From RI-153 sp963752935 (GTDB lineage Bacteria > Chloroflexota > Anaerolineae > Caldilineales > Caldilineaceae): DNA of 64,000 nucleotides. Under the pieces are notes generated by a model. It saw nothing but the letters and a program-made list of their open reading frames with translations. It had not been told where the DNA came from and searched no databases. Shown here one piece after another: positions 1-8,162 of this stretch. The stretch is taken from assembly GCA_963752935.1 (NCBI GenBank), contig CAVWAL010000005.1, forward strand, positions 591,946-655,945, in the 5' to 3' direction. A program made the translations under genes and the position numbers. Each line of letters opens with the position of its first letter. Position 1 is the stretch's first letter.

Positions 1-440
1 CTACCTTCGCCGTCTTCGCTGTCACTACTGTCGATGACGACAACTGCCGCCACGCCATCCCCCGGTAGGGAGGTGCTATCGAAACGCAACAGCCATCTGG
101 CGAGCCAAACGGTTTCATCCCGATTGGCCAGACGTGTCTGCACCCAGTCGCCGTCTTCATTCTGATCGATGATCTCGATCGGTGTCCCGGCGGCGACGGT
201 GGTCACCACGCTAAAGGCCAATCCCGGCCCGCTGCGGACGTTCATGCTGTCGGGTACGGTATAGGCGATCTGAGACGGATCCCCTATGGTCTGTCCATCG
301 GTCTCTTGTTGCGGTGCCTGAATCGGGGCGCTTGCCTGCGCCACGCCGGCGCCGAACCACAAACAACCGACAGCCCCCAAAAGCATTAGGATAGCCTGCA
401 CGGACAACCACTTTTTGGGATAGTGGAACAACAAATTCAT
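1..440 (-). CDS. Secreted SH3b-domain protein, 3' end outside the window
   Basis: The reading frame starts at the ATG at 438-440 (minus strand) and stays open to the window edge (146 codons), so the gene is partial. Residues 1-38 form a signal peptide: KK near the N-terminus, a hydrophobic stretch (ILMLLGAVGCLWFGAG) and an AQASA cleavage-like site. Residues about 60-120 match a bacterial SH3 (SH3_3) domain, with the hallmark NVRSGPG and later DGDWVQ and VWLARWL. Such domains usually bind peptidoglycan or other cell-wall polymers. The tail after residue 125 is acidic. A GGAG ribosome-binding site lies just upstream of the ATG. The gene follows the SH3b/glycosidase gene in the same direction but is separated from it by a strong terminator at 568-600, so it is probably transcribed separately. 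The role of the missing C-terminus is unknown. Confidence 0.8.
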   Translation of the reverse strand, partial: MNLLFHYPKKWLSVQAILMLLGAVGCLWFGAGVAQASAPIQAPQQETDGQTIGDPSQIAYTVPDSMNVRSGPGLAFSVVTTVAAGTPIEIIDQNEDGDWVQTRLANRDETVWLARWLLRFDSTSLPGDGVAAVVVIDSSDSEDGEG

Positions 441-567
441 AGCATTCTCCAAGAGTTAATTTTGCAGGTGGACACAGTATCCAAAACTTCGGGGGGGGAA
501 GCGTCCAAAGATGAACAGATCACTACCATTGTACGGATTGAACGAAGAAACAAGAAATTACGCCCGA

Positions 568-600
568 TAAAAAAACAGGCCGGTGTACACCGGCCTGTTT
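568..600 (-). terminator. Rho-independent terminator of the SH3b/glycosidase gene
   Basis: A perfect 28-base palindrome occupies 573-600 (arm AAACAGGCCGGTG). On the minus strand it runs into a tract of seven T residues (complement of the A run 569-575). It lies 25 bases after the stop of the gene ending at 625. Confidence 0.88.
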
Positions 601-624
601 TGCTCCAAACTAGCTATGAATGGC

Positions 625-3273
625 TTACTTAGGCATATCGCGCAAGGCGTTGTAAACCGGCAGCGGTCCCCAACCTGAATTGACGATACCCCACTGGGCC
701 TTTTCGGTGCCGTCGGCGACGACACGGAAGTTGAGATTCCACAGAATGGCCGGCCCTGCCCAACCCCAGTTGCGCATCATCTGATAGGCCTCGACAGTCC
801 ACGCCGCCTGCTCTTCGTAGCTGTTGTCGTTGGCATAGGCATAGCGAGGATCAAACGCACCGCCGGCGGCCCAACCGAACTCGGTTGGCCAGATCAACTT
901 GTTGCCGGCGCCGTAGTTTACGGCCAGATTGCGGTACCCCTCCATCGTGCTGCGGAAGCTCCAGGAATGGTGCGGGCTGTCGCATGCACCGTTGAAGCTG
1001 TTGCCGTTGAGCTGAATGGCCTCACAGGCGGTTTCCCAGGTAGCGCTGGGCGGCACATTGTATCCACTAGGGTGGGCGCCAATACCGTCGGCGTAGTTGT
1101 TCAACCCGGCCTGGAACATCTGCTCCAGGTACTGCATATCGTCCATGGCCAGGCCGCCATTGTTGCCGGCCGGCGTCAGCGCACCGCTGATCACCTTGAT
1201 TGACGGGCAGGCCGCCTTGATCGAGGCATAGGCAGGCGCCAACAACTGGATATACTCTGCGGCATTGAGCGGTTTGTTGCCCCACTCGTAGTGCAGATTC
1301 TGTTCGTTCCAAACTTCGATCGCCTTCAGCGCAGATCCACAGTAGCGCCCGGCCACAGCGCCCACAAAATTGGCGTAGGTCTGCGGATCCTGGGGCGGAC
1401 CGCCTACGCTGTTGTCGAAGCCGGGTTCACGCGCCCAGGGCGGCGCATTGACGACACTAAAGAGCAGGTTGATCCCCGAGGCGTTGGCGGCGTTGATGAT
1501 GCCTTCCATCGAACCCCAGTCGATCTGACCCTGGGTTCCCTCAAAGACTCTCCACTCGATCTGTTGCTTGACCCAGTTGAAGCCCATGCCCTGAGTCATC
1601 TGCATCACCTTGCCGGCCTGGTCATTGTGGACCATGTGCGCCTGCACGCCATAGCCGAAGCTGCCGCCACCGGTCGGCGCCGGCGCCGCAACTGCCGCCG
1701 GTGCCGCTGCAACCTCCGCCGATCCGGCTTGTCTTGCTTCTGCGGCGGGTGCGGCCTGGGCAACCTGAACGGCCGGCGCTTCAGGAATGTCAGTGATCAC
1801 GGCGACACTGCTCAAATCTCCGGCCGCATCCACCAGGCTGTTGATTGTCCAACCGACTTGACCATCGAGATCAAGCTGCCACCAATCGCCGGCATCGTTC
1901 TTACCGAGGACCCGGTAGACGACGCCCGGCTGCACCTGGCCTAACACCGGATACTGCGTGCCGGGCCCCTCACGCACATTGACGATTTGACCGCTGCTCA
2001 GGCGCACGAAGTCGGGCGTGGGCACCGGTGTGGGTGCAGCAGGTGTGGGAGCCGTTAGCGCCAGGGCAATGCTGTTTGCCAGACCAACGGGACGGCTATT
2101 CTCGACCAGTTGTGCTTCTACCTGTAATCCACTGGCACTGCTGGGGGCTGCGAAGGCATACCCTGGATTATCCAATGGGCGGATATCTTGAACGAGAACT
2201 GCGCCATCCTGGTTTTTGATGGTGTACGAAACAGACAGCCCGCTGGTGGGCGCCGACAGCAGCACGCCTTCTTGGAACTGACGCGCCACATCCCAAATGC
2301 CCGGGTCCACATCGCCCTTGTCCAGATCACGCAGGATCACTTGGGTGACATTGTAGTTGTCGAGCAAGCCCAGTTTGTGCGCAAAGCTGCCCGAATTCTC
2401 AAGGGTGACGGTGCGCTCAAATCCTTGATCGTCGAGATAGCTGTACGAGTAAGAGGCTGTGGCCTCGTTAAAGGTCAACTGGCTGAGGATACGTGGGTTG
2501 TTGAGCGTCACCTGAATTGGCTGGCCGGGCTCAACATTGCCCTCCGTCTGCAGTTGGCTGATCAACGGCTGCAACGCTTCCTGGTAGCCTTTTAGCAGCA
2601 AGTAATTGCCACTCCGTTCAACCGATCGGCCCGGCAGCTCTACCTGGATCTTGGTGCGATCAATCTGATTCGTGGCGTAGGCGAGCAGAGCTTCCATCTC
2701 GCCACCGGCCTGATAGGCACGTGGATCCACCGGAGCGGGAACGATAACGGTATCGGCCAGTTCGCCCAAAGCCAGCCAATCATAGCCAAAGGTGTTCCAG
2801 TCAAGCGCAGAGATCTGTTGCGGCGGTTCAACCCGCACAGCCAGACGTTTGTTGACATCGGCGGCATGCAGTCGTTTGGCCAACGTCGAAATGAAATTCG
2901 TGAAATCGGCGCGTGCCGCCGGGGTGGCATCCACACCCCGATAATCGATCACAACACCGGGGTAGCCACCACTGATCAGCAGATCGGCGACGGCGTTGAT
3001 CTGATTGTCCATCAACCCAGGGTCGATCACCATATTGTTGAGCAGATCTATGCGGGGGATCTGGCCTTCGTACCAATTACGCAACACCGGGGTGACTTCG
3101 TAATTACCAGGAGGAACCGTGCGCAACTGCCCTTCGAGCGCGCCATCACCGCGCAAGTAAAGACCCCCCACGGCCATAGTGACGACGGCATTTTCCACAT
3201 TCAGTGGCATTTGCTCGGCCAGGCCTAGATCGGCAGCGACGCGCGGCAGCACTGCGCTGGACTGCACGACCAC
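625..3273 (-). pseudogene. SH3b plus glycoside-hydrolase protein, C-terminal part after a frameshift
   Basis: This open frame of 882 codons begins at a GTG at 3273 only because the upstream frame is lost. It is the continuation of the gene starting at 3841. In order it shows a GH18-like region (residues about 60-260, with VVIDYRG), an Ig-like segment, an SH3b domain (about 437-500, NVREGPGTQYPVLG), a Pro/Ala-rich linker, and a C-terminal TIM-barrel glycosidase-like domain (about 560-882). The last domain has the clan-A pattern WNEQN (candidate acid/base Glu657) and PTEFGW (candidate nucleophile Glu798). That domain probably cleaves a cell-surface or environmental polysaccharide, but the substrate cannot be told. 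Deleting one C near 3277 joins the two frames as DEFVVVQ, so I read this as one ancestral protein of about 1070 residues. If translation can restart at 3273 the catalytic part would still be made, but without its membrane anchor. Confidence 0.75.
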
Positions 3274-3841
3274 AAAGTTCGTCGGCTATCTCGCCCTGCA
3301 ACTGCGACTCAATCCGATCATCGGCCCGGATGACAGTGCTGGGCAGGTGGCGCCACTGCGACTCGCTCCAGGTGTAAAGATCAAGCGTCTCGTACGGTTC
3401 ACTGTCGTTGGGGATGGGGATCTGCAACACCATGCCCATTGGCGCTTCGCCGCGCAGATCAATCTCATACAAAGGGCTGCGTGGTGTGAGGTTATTGGGC
3501 AGTGCATCAGCGGCTGTCCGCCATTCTTCCCCGGCTTCCCCGGCCAGGAAATTCGCACGCGGAATACTGCTCACGGCGGCGCGGAAAGGCGTCTGCACCA
3601 ATTCGCCGGGGAAGGTGATTACCGTTCCATCAGGATCGGCAATCGTCGCGCCACGTTCATCGATCTCGGTAAGCGTCAGCGATCGGATCCGCTGCAATAG
3701 GCTTACCGGCGGCAAGAGCAACGCCACAGCCAGCAACGCCGGGATCAACAGCAGCGTAATCAACGATGCCGCCGAGTTCTCCAAAAAGCTGGCCAGATTG
3801 CCCCAGAAAGATGTAGGCGCATTGTAATTGAATCGTTGCAT
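3274..3841 (-). pseudogene. N-terminal, membrane-anchored part of the frameshifted SH3b/glycosidase gene
   Basis: The gene starts with ATG at 3841, preceded by GGAGG seven bases upstream. Residues 25-50 are a single transmembrane segment (LITLLLIPALLAVALLLPPV). The following about 140 residues form an extracytoplasmic domain with an acidic, beta-rich look (for example LTEIDERGATIADPDGTVIT). I do not recognise this domain. The frame runs on out of phase to 3146 as a Cys/Arg-rich tail (RAVQRSAAARRCRSRPGR) that looks like nonsense, whereas the productive continuation lies in the overlapping frame from 3273. A single extra base at about 3275-3280 explains this. There is no classic slippery heptamer at the junction, so programmed frameshifting is not supported. 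Confidence 0.72.
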
Positions 3842-4297
3842 TTAGGTTCCTCCAAATTCTTGCGGCGGCAAGGACTGCTGGTGTCGGCAACACACAAAGC
3901 CCTCGTCATTGGCAAGAAAAGTTTGCAGCGTAAGCTCGCAGAGCAAGAGCGAATTTGCGGGAGTTATCATAGCATAGCCGATGGGCGAGACAAAAAACGG
4001 CTTGATGTTCCCAGTTGATTATTGATTACACGTCACATCGCTTATCTTTATCCTTCCACCGAGTGGCATGCTATACTTGGTTTCACGGATGAATATAGGA
4101 AATTTGTGTATCATTTCACTTTATAGCCGTGCTGGGGATCGCTTGTCGGACGTTTACCTGACGACTGCTCGACGATTGTCATGAAACCTGGATAACTGTT
4201 CAACGTCAGCTACGATCCGCCGGCCGCAGTGGGGCGCGAATGCAAGACGCCCTCCTGCCCAGTGCGTCGCACCTGAGTAGGTACAAACTTAGAGTCT
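3842..4297. other. Divergent intergenic region
   Basis: This 456-base gap separates two divergent genes and must hold both promoters, although I could not assign convincing hexamers. The stretch 4259-4274 (CCAGTGCGTCGCACCT) is identical to one arm of the inverted repeat at 24430-24495, so it is probably half of a dispersed palindromic repeat. No gene is supported here. Confidence 0.5.
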
Positions 4298-5626
4298 ATG
4301 TCTTACAAACTCGGTCAAGAAGGCCGGCCGCGCCCTGGCGGTTGGCTGCAAATTGTTTTTCTGCTTGGATTTCTGATCAGTCTGGTGGTCGGTGCAACCG
4401 CACTGATCGGGATTTACCTATTGGATCGACTGGCATCGACCCCCAATGCGCTGCCTGCACGACCCGAATTGATGCAACCTTCGCAGATCCCCCCACACCT
4501 TGCGCTCTTGCAACTGACCGGCGCCGACGCGAACGCGCTGGCACAGCAAGCGACCACCGCCCACGAACGCGCGCTGGCCTATGCCCTGATCCAGTATGAC
4601 GATACGCTGTCGCCCAGTCAGCGTGCTATGGAGATGCTGCGTTTGGGGGGACAGTTCGTCGCCGCCAATGAGATGGCTCAGGCTATCGACGCCTATCGCA
4701 CAGCCCGCACGTTGGCGATCCTGGCGCCCGAACTGGCCGCGCTGGAACGTGGCCAGATCCTGGCGCGGGCCGCAGCCGGTCTTGTGGAAAGTGGCGAAAT
4801 CGAAGAAGCCGTTGAAACGGCGCAACAGGCCCAGCACGTCGCCATCCAACTGCCAGATCTGTTGCCGGCGCAGCGTGCGCAGCTTTTGCAGAATGTCGCG
4901 CCCATCCTCAAAGCGCACGGATCGCCCGAATCAGCGCGCCAGATCGATGAACTCCTGCGCAACCCGGCTATCGGCAACAGGGGTGTGGCGCTGATCAGCC
5001 AATGGTCTCAACTTCAAGAGCCCGTGCCCGTCGAAGCGCCGTTGCTCGAAGCGGTGGCCCGGCGTCAGGCTGCTGCCCAGGCGCTATTGGATCGTTTGCT
5101 CGCTACCGGCGGCCAGGACATTGAGGCAGAGAGGGCGTTGGTGCGGCAAGCGTTGCAAGAGGAAGATGATCTGCGCGCCCAACGCTATGCACGCATCACG
5201 GGAAGTGACCTGTCACTGGGCCAAAAACATACGCTCATTCAGGAGCAGCGCACCTGGCTGCTGCTCAAAGTGCGCATTGGCCTGGGCGGGTTTGGCCTGG
5301 AACTGGCGCCTGATTGGGCGGCCCAATCCGATGCGCTGCGGCTGTCGCTTACTCAGGTGACGAACAATCTGGCAACGATCCTTGAAGCCCAGATCGCGGC
5401 CGAAAGCGATCCGTTGGAAGCGGCGATGCTGCGCGTCGAGGTGCTGCAGCGACTCATCCTCTATAGTGAGTTAGGATTTTACCCGTCCTCGCCCCTGGGG
5501 GAACTGACCACACAACTGGAGAGTGCACAAAACGATCTCGAAGGGTTGGGGGCGCCACCGGCTCTGCCCATCTTCTACGATGCCAATGCGGTTGTGCCAG
5601 GATTTCGCATTGCTCGCCGCTATTAG
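4298..5626 (+). CDS. Membrane-anchored TPR-like helical protein
   Basis: This 442-residue protein has one transmembrane segment at residues 18-42 (WLQIVFLLGFLISLVVGATALIG is the hydrophobic core) after a short basic cytoplasmic tail. The remainder is almost entirely Ala/Leu/Gln/Glu-rich helix. Residues about 75-240 show degenerate tetratricopeptide spacing (for example ANEMAQAIDAYRTARTLA and ESGEIEEAVETAQQAQHVA), which implies a scaffold for protein-protein contacts on the outer face of the membrane. Residues 250-430 may be coiled coil. I do not recognise a catalytic motif or a named family. The start ATG at 4298 was chosen because it places the membrane segment near the N-terminus; its ribosome-binding site is weak. 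It stands alone, divergent from the glycosidase gene. Confidence 0.7.
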   Translation: MSYKLGQEGRPRPGGWLQIVFLLGFLISLVVGATALIGIYLLDRLASTPNALPARPELMQPSQIPPHLALLQLTGADANALAQQATTAHERALAYALIQYDDTLSPSQRAMEMLRLGGQFVAANEMAQAIDAYRTARTLAILAPELAALERGQILARAAAGLVESGEIEEAVETAQQAQHVAIQLPDLLPAQRAQLLQNVAPILKAHGSPESARQIDELLRNPAIGNRGVALISQWSQLQEPVPVEAPLLEAVARRQAAAQALLDRLLATGGQDIEAERALVRQALQEEDDLRAQRYARITGSDLSLGQKHTLIQEQRTWLLLKVRIGLGGFGLELAPDWAAQSDALRLSLTQVTNNLATILEAQIAAESDPLEAAMLRVEVLQRLILYSELGFYPSSPLGELTTQLESAQNDLEGLGAPPALPIFYDANAVVPGFRIARRY

Positions 5627-5747
5627 TGTCCATTTCAGCGGTCAGAAGAAGTTGTAACTCGACTTTTGACATCAGCCAGATCACCGGCATCTTTCGAATT
5701 TTGGCGAAAAACAGTCGAAAGCAGGTGCAATTACCCAAATGGCCCGA

Positions 5748-5776
5748 TTGACATCTCTCCTGCCCCTTGCTAGAAT
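5748..5776 (+). promoter_or_regulatory. Sigma-70-type promoter of the toxin-antitoxin operon
   Basis: A consensus -35 (TTGACA, 5748-5753) and a near-consensus -10 (TAGAAT, 5771-5776) are separated by exactly 17 bases, placing transcription start near 5783 and the antitoxin ATG about 32 bases later. Confidence 0.82.
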
Positions 5777-5801
5777 GTACTAAATTCGTACTAAATTTAG
5801 T
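5777..5801 (+). promoter_or_regulatory. Operator for toxin-antitoxin autoregulation
   Basis: The decamer GTACTAAATT occurs twice (5777-5786 and 5788-5797, 11 bases apart). The second copy is part of the perfect palindrome ACTAAATTTAGT (5790-5801). The pair starts directly after the -10 element and covers the transcription start. Phd/YefM antitoxins bind such palindromes to repress their own operon, so this is the likely binding site. Confidence 0.72.
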
Positions 5802-5814
5802 CAAAGGGCGGATC

Positions 5815-6096
5815 ATGCACCCGATTCCACGCACCATGTCGATTTCAGATCTACGAGTAAAGCAGGCTGAGTTGTTGGATAATCTGGCCACTGAGCCTGT
5901 TCTGTTGACCCGGCAGGGGAAAGCTGCAGCCGTTCTGGTAGCGCCTGAGCAATGGAACAACTTGCTAGCCAGGCTAGAACTGCTTGAAGACAGCATCACA
6001 GCGTTACAGGCGAAGCTGGAACTTTTAGCCGGGGAAGACGACACACTTTCCTGGGACAGCGTGAAGGCCGACATGTTTGATGGCCTACCAGCTTGA
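5815..6096 (+). CDS. Phd/YefM-type antitoxin
   Basis: I place the start at the ATG at 5815, giving 93 residues. It follows the AAAGGGCGG ribosome-binding site, while a start at the TTG at 5767 would lie inside the promoter. Residues 5-50 match the Phd/YefM antitoxin fold: MSISDLRVKQAELLDNL, then PVLLTRQGKAAAVLVAPEQWN. The C-terminal half is a Leu/Glu-rich helix that would wrap the toxin. The antitoxin neutralises the toxin encoded next, represses the operon through the operator at 5777-5801, and is expected to be protease-labile. The gene overlaps the toxin start by 17 bases, as is usual for coupled translation. Confidence 0.88.
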   Translation: MHPIPRTMSISDLRVKQAELLDNLATEPVLLTRQGKAAAVLVAPEQWNNLLARLELLEDSITALQAKLELLAGEDDTLSWDSVKADMFDGLPA

Positions 6097-6343
6097 AGTT
6101 AAACGATCTGCTGCCAAAGAGATGCGGGGGCTACCCAAGTATATCCTGCACAGGGCTATCGCGGCCATTGACAATCTGGCCGAAGACCCGCTGCCGCACG
6201 GCTGTACAAAGCTGCTAGGGCACGATTTGCTGTATCGCATTCGAGTTGGGGACTGGCGCATCGTGTACGAAGTGGACGAGGAAGAAGAGATCGTCACCGT
6301 CCTGGCTGTGAAGCACAGGCGAGAGGTGTACAGAGATTTATAG
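6080..6343 (+). CDS. RelE/ParE-superfamily toxin
   Basis: The 87-residue protein starts at ATG 6080 inside the end of the antitoxin gene. It shows the compact RelE/ParE pattern: YQLEVKRSAAKEMRGLPK at the N-terminus, a helix with AIAAIDNLAEDPLP, the central GCTKLLGHDLLYRIRVGDWR and YEVDEEEEIVTVLAVKHRREVYR at the C-terminus. The last motif (VGDWRIVYEV ... HRREVYR) is typical of mRNA-cleaving RelE members, so ribosome-dependent mRNA cleavage is the likely activity. ParE gyrase poisons share the fold and cannot be fully excluded. It forms a two-gene operon with the Phd-type antitoxin. Confidence 0.88.
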   Translation: MAYQLEVKRSAAKEMRGLPKYILHRAIAAIDNLAEDPLPHGCTKLLGHDLLYRIRVGDWRIVYEVDEEEEIVTVLAVKHRREVYRDL

Positions 6344-6398
6344 TGATCGCCGATGGGAAGCTTACTTGCCGGCGTTCGCCTGAGCGCATGGACACGCC

Positions 6399-7343
6399 AT
6401 GATCGATCTGGATGATCTTACTCAGCCTGGTTTCAGCGACCGCAAAGCATGGTGGCCACGGGCGCTCGATCCAGTAGCAAGTTGGCAAGAGGCCGTCGAC
6501 GCCGGGAGGCGGGATGCGCGGCCCCTGTCGCCGCCGGAAGCAGATCTGATCTGGTTGGCACTGCCTCCATCGCTGCGTGGCGTGGGGATGGCGGCCACCT
6601 CGCTCCTGGCAGAGAAGCAACCCACGGTGCAGGCCTGGCAACCGGCCCTGATCCACCTGCCCGACCGCAGCATCCTCCTCGATCCGTTCAACACGGTTGA
6701 TCGACTCGAGGTCGCACTTCCGCCTCTCATAAAGCCTACATCGGCCCCAGCCCGTGATGCCCACCCGGTCGCTATCCTCGGCTATTTGATGGCGCTGCTT
6801 GACGATCTATCGGGCGGCCCCGATGTGCTCGATCGCAACGCTCCCCACGCGCAAAGTGACAGGATCGCCAGTTGCGCCCCGGCTGTCCCAGCGACACACA
6901 ACCCGGCCAAGCAGCTTGCCCACCGGCTCTATGATCGCCTGCCCACCTTCTGGGCCGACGGTTGGCTGGCCGGTGTTGCCTACGACTGGTGGCAACGCTA
7001 TATTCTCTACAGCGAAGCCGCCGCCACCTGGGCAAGAACCGACGAGATCAATCAGATCCACGTAGCGGTGCGCTTTCCTCGCTATTGGTCACAGGCAGGC
7101 ATCTACGTCCATCTGGCGCCGCATGGGGATCTGCCGCCTCAGTTGGCGGATCTACACAACCTGTGGCAGCAGCGACGCATCCACCATACAGTGATCACGG
7201 CGGCGGCAGCCTCAGAGCGCGCCACCCAGTTGAGCGCGATCTTCGAGCTTTTGTGCCTGGGAGAATGGGTCGCGCTCTACGCGGCCGCGCTCTTGGGCGT
7301 CGATCCGTCCGATCGGGTTGCGTTGGACTTCCTGGGCGTTTAG
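6399..7343 (+). CDS. Phosphosugar-isomerase-like protein (PGI/PMI C-terminal fold)
   Basis: The 314-residue protein ends with FELLCLGEWVALYAAALLGVDPSDR. This resembles the C-terminal signature of bifunctional glucose-6-phosphate/mannose-6-phosphate isomerases (YLGDYVS..LA...GVDP). A segment near residue 225 (VRFPRYWSQAGI) could be part of the phosphosugar-binding half. The typical N-terminal SIS motif with its glycine-rich loop and Ser/Thr phosphate clamp is not evident, and the first 120 residues are Pro/Ala-rich and divergent. It may be a degenerate isomerase or a derived, non-catalytic relative. It has no obvious operon partner: the toxin gene ends 55 bases upstream and a separate promoter follows downstream. 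The assignment rests mainly on the C-terminus. Confidence 0.5.
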   Translation: MIDLDDLTQPGFSDRKAWWPRALDPVASWQEAVDAGRRDARPLSPPEADLIWLALPPSLRGVGMAATSLLAEKQPTVQAWQPALIHLPDRSILLDPFNTVDRLEVALPPLIKPTSAPARDAHPVAILGYLMALLDDLSGGPDVLDRNAPHAQSDRIASCAPAVPATHNPAKQLAHRLYDRLPTFWADGWLAGVAYDWWQRYILYSEAAATWARTDEINQIHVAVRFPRYWSQAGIYVHLAPHGDLPPQLADLHNLWQQRRIHHTVITAAAASERATQLSAIFELLCLGEWVALYAAALLGVDPSDRVALDFLGV

Positions 7344-7428
7344 AGACTCGTTGACAGAAGCTGAGCTACAACACTTCGGCGTAGGGTAGCGGTCCGAAAT
7401 CTGTTGCCGAAATGGTATTAAAATTGGG

Positions 7429-7457
7429 TTGACAGCAAGATGGTTCTTCATTATACT
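7429..7457 (+). promoter_or_regulatory. Near-consensus sigma-70 promoter of the small transcript
   Basis: TTGACA (7429-7434) and TATACT (7452-7457) are separated by exactly 17 bases. Predicted transcription start is near 7464. No long open frame starts downstream. Confidence 0.83.
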
Positions 7458-7463
7458 TGAGCA

Positions 7464-7682
7464 CAAGTTCCTCACCCGGCCGGCACAGAACACGAAACAG
7501 CCTGTTCGCATACCTTTCAAACTCCGAGACGTTGTTACCAGTACATTCATTGGTGAGGATATTCAGAGTCGCCGCTGTCTGAAGTTAAAGAAGGAATCCT
7601 TCGTGACCGTGTGCAAGACGCTAATTTTAAGTGAAATTGATAGTTTGTAACCCCAGGTGCGTTCGCGTGCCTGGGGTTTTTT
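7464..7682 (+). ncRNA. Candidate small RNA, about 215 nt
   Basis: A near-consensus promoter and a strong intrinsic terminator bracket about 215 bases. The only frame of any length overlapping this interval begins at the TTG of the -35 hexamer, so it cannot be translated from its own first codon. The best internal alternative is a 15-codon frame starting at GTG 7603 after AAGGA. Pairing is visible inside the transcript: TCCTCACC near 7470 is complementary to GGTGAGGA near 7551, and GAAGG pairs with CCTTC around an AAT loop near 7590-7602. I do not recognise a known class: tmRNA, SRP and RNase P signatures are absent, and 6S RNA is possible by size only. A short leader-peptide mRNA is the alternative. 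Confidence 0.55.
7651..7682 (+). terminator. Strong intrinsic terminator of the small transcript
   Basis: The stem CCCCAGG (7651-7657) / CCTGGGG (7670-7676) is followed at once by six T residues (7677-7682). Confidence 0.9.
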
Positions 7683-7809
7683 GCTTTGTTGACCTCTCCA
7701 AATGACCGGTAAAGACAACAGCAAAATGTGTTACAGTGACCTCAACCTGGTTGTTTGCGTAACATCTTTCCTTTGGTTCCACCTTATTTAGTGAAAGGAC
7801 AGAAACACA

Positions 7810-8061
7810 ATGGACGCAATTGCAAGCCGCCTCATCAAAGCTCGTCAGTACGCCGCCGAACGCGATCAGAGAATTCACGTACACAGCTTTGAAGTCGAGA
7901 TTCAGGGCGAGAATGCCAATCATCTCGTCACCTACGAACGAGGCGAATGGGGTTGCGACTGCGAGGAGTTCCTTCGCCGTGGGTTGTGTGCCCATGTGAT
8001 GGCGATGGAAGAAATTCTTGGTGATGCAGTAGAACCGGCACTTCTGCCCCAATCGAGCTGA
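7810..8061 (+). CDS. Small SWIM-type zinc-finger protein
   Basis: The 83-residue protein starts at ATG 7810 after AAAGGA. Residues about 46-66 carry a SWIM-like motif: WGCDCEEFLRRGLCAHVMA gives CxC followed by CxH. This motif binds zinc and mediates DNA or protein contacts. The N-terminal part (MDAIASRLIKARQYAAERD) is helical, and the middle (HVHSFEVEIQGENANHLVTY) is a strand pair that often precedes the SWIM core. Stand-alone SWIM proteins of this size occur in several bacterial phyla and have no settled function. It is a single gene with its own terminator at 8122-8152. Confidence 0.75.
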   Translation: MDAIASRLIKARQYAAERDQRIHVHSFEVEIQGENANHLVTYERGEWGCDCEEFLRRGLCAHVMAMEEILGDAVEPALLPQSS

Positions 8062-8121
8062 GCAAATCAGCCAACGGGTTCGCCGGAGTGGAAAAGGTCT
8101 GCGAAAAATTGTATAGGAATG

Positions 8122-8152
8122 AACTGCCGGGCACAGGGTGCCCGGCAGTTTT
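8122..8152 (+). terminator. Intrinsic terminator between convergent genes
   Basis: The perfect 13-bp stem AACTGCCGGGCAC / GTGCCCGGCAGTT has an AGG loop (8122-8150) and runs into TTTT on the plus strand. It lies between the convergent ends of the SWIM gene and the DUF4432 gene and may serve both. Confidence 0.85.
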
Positions 8153-8162
8153 GTGTGCGATC

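Noticed and set aside
3146..3273. The Arg/Cys-rich tail of the 231-codon frame as a real C-terminus
   Set aside because: The composition changes abruptly at the junction, and the other frame continues with normal protein sequence.
3274..3280. Programmed ribosomal frameshift in the glycosidase gene
   Set aside because: No slippery heptamer, downstream hairpin or internal Shine-Dalgarno was found at the junction.
7429..7650. A 73-codon protein in the small-RNA interval
   Set aside because: Its first codon is the TTG of the -35 hexamer, so it lies upstream of the transcription start. No good internal start gives more than about 15 codons.
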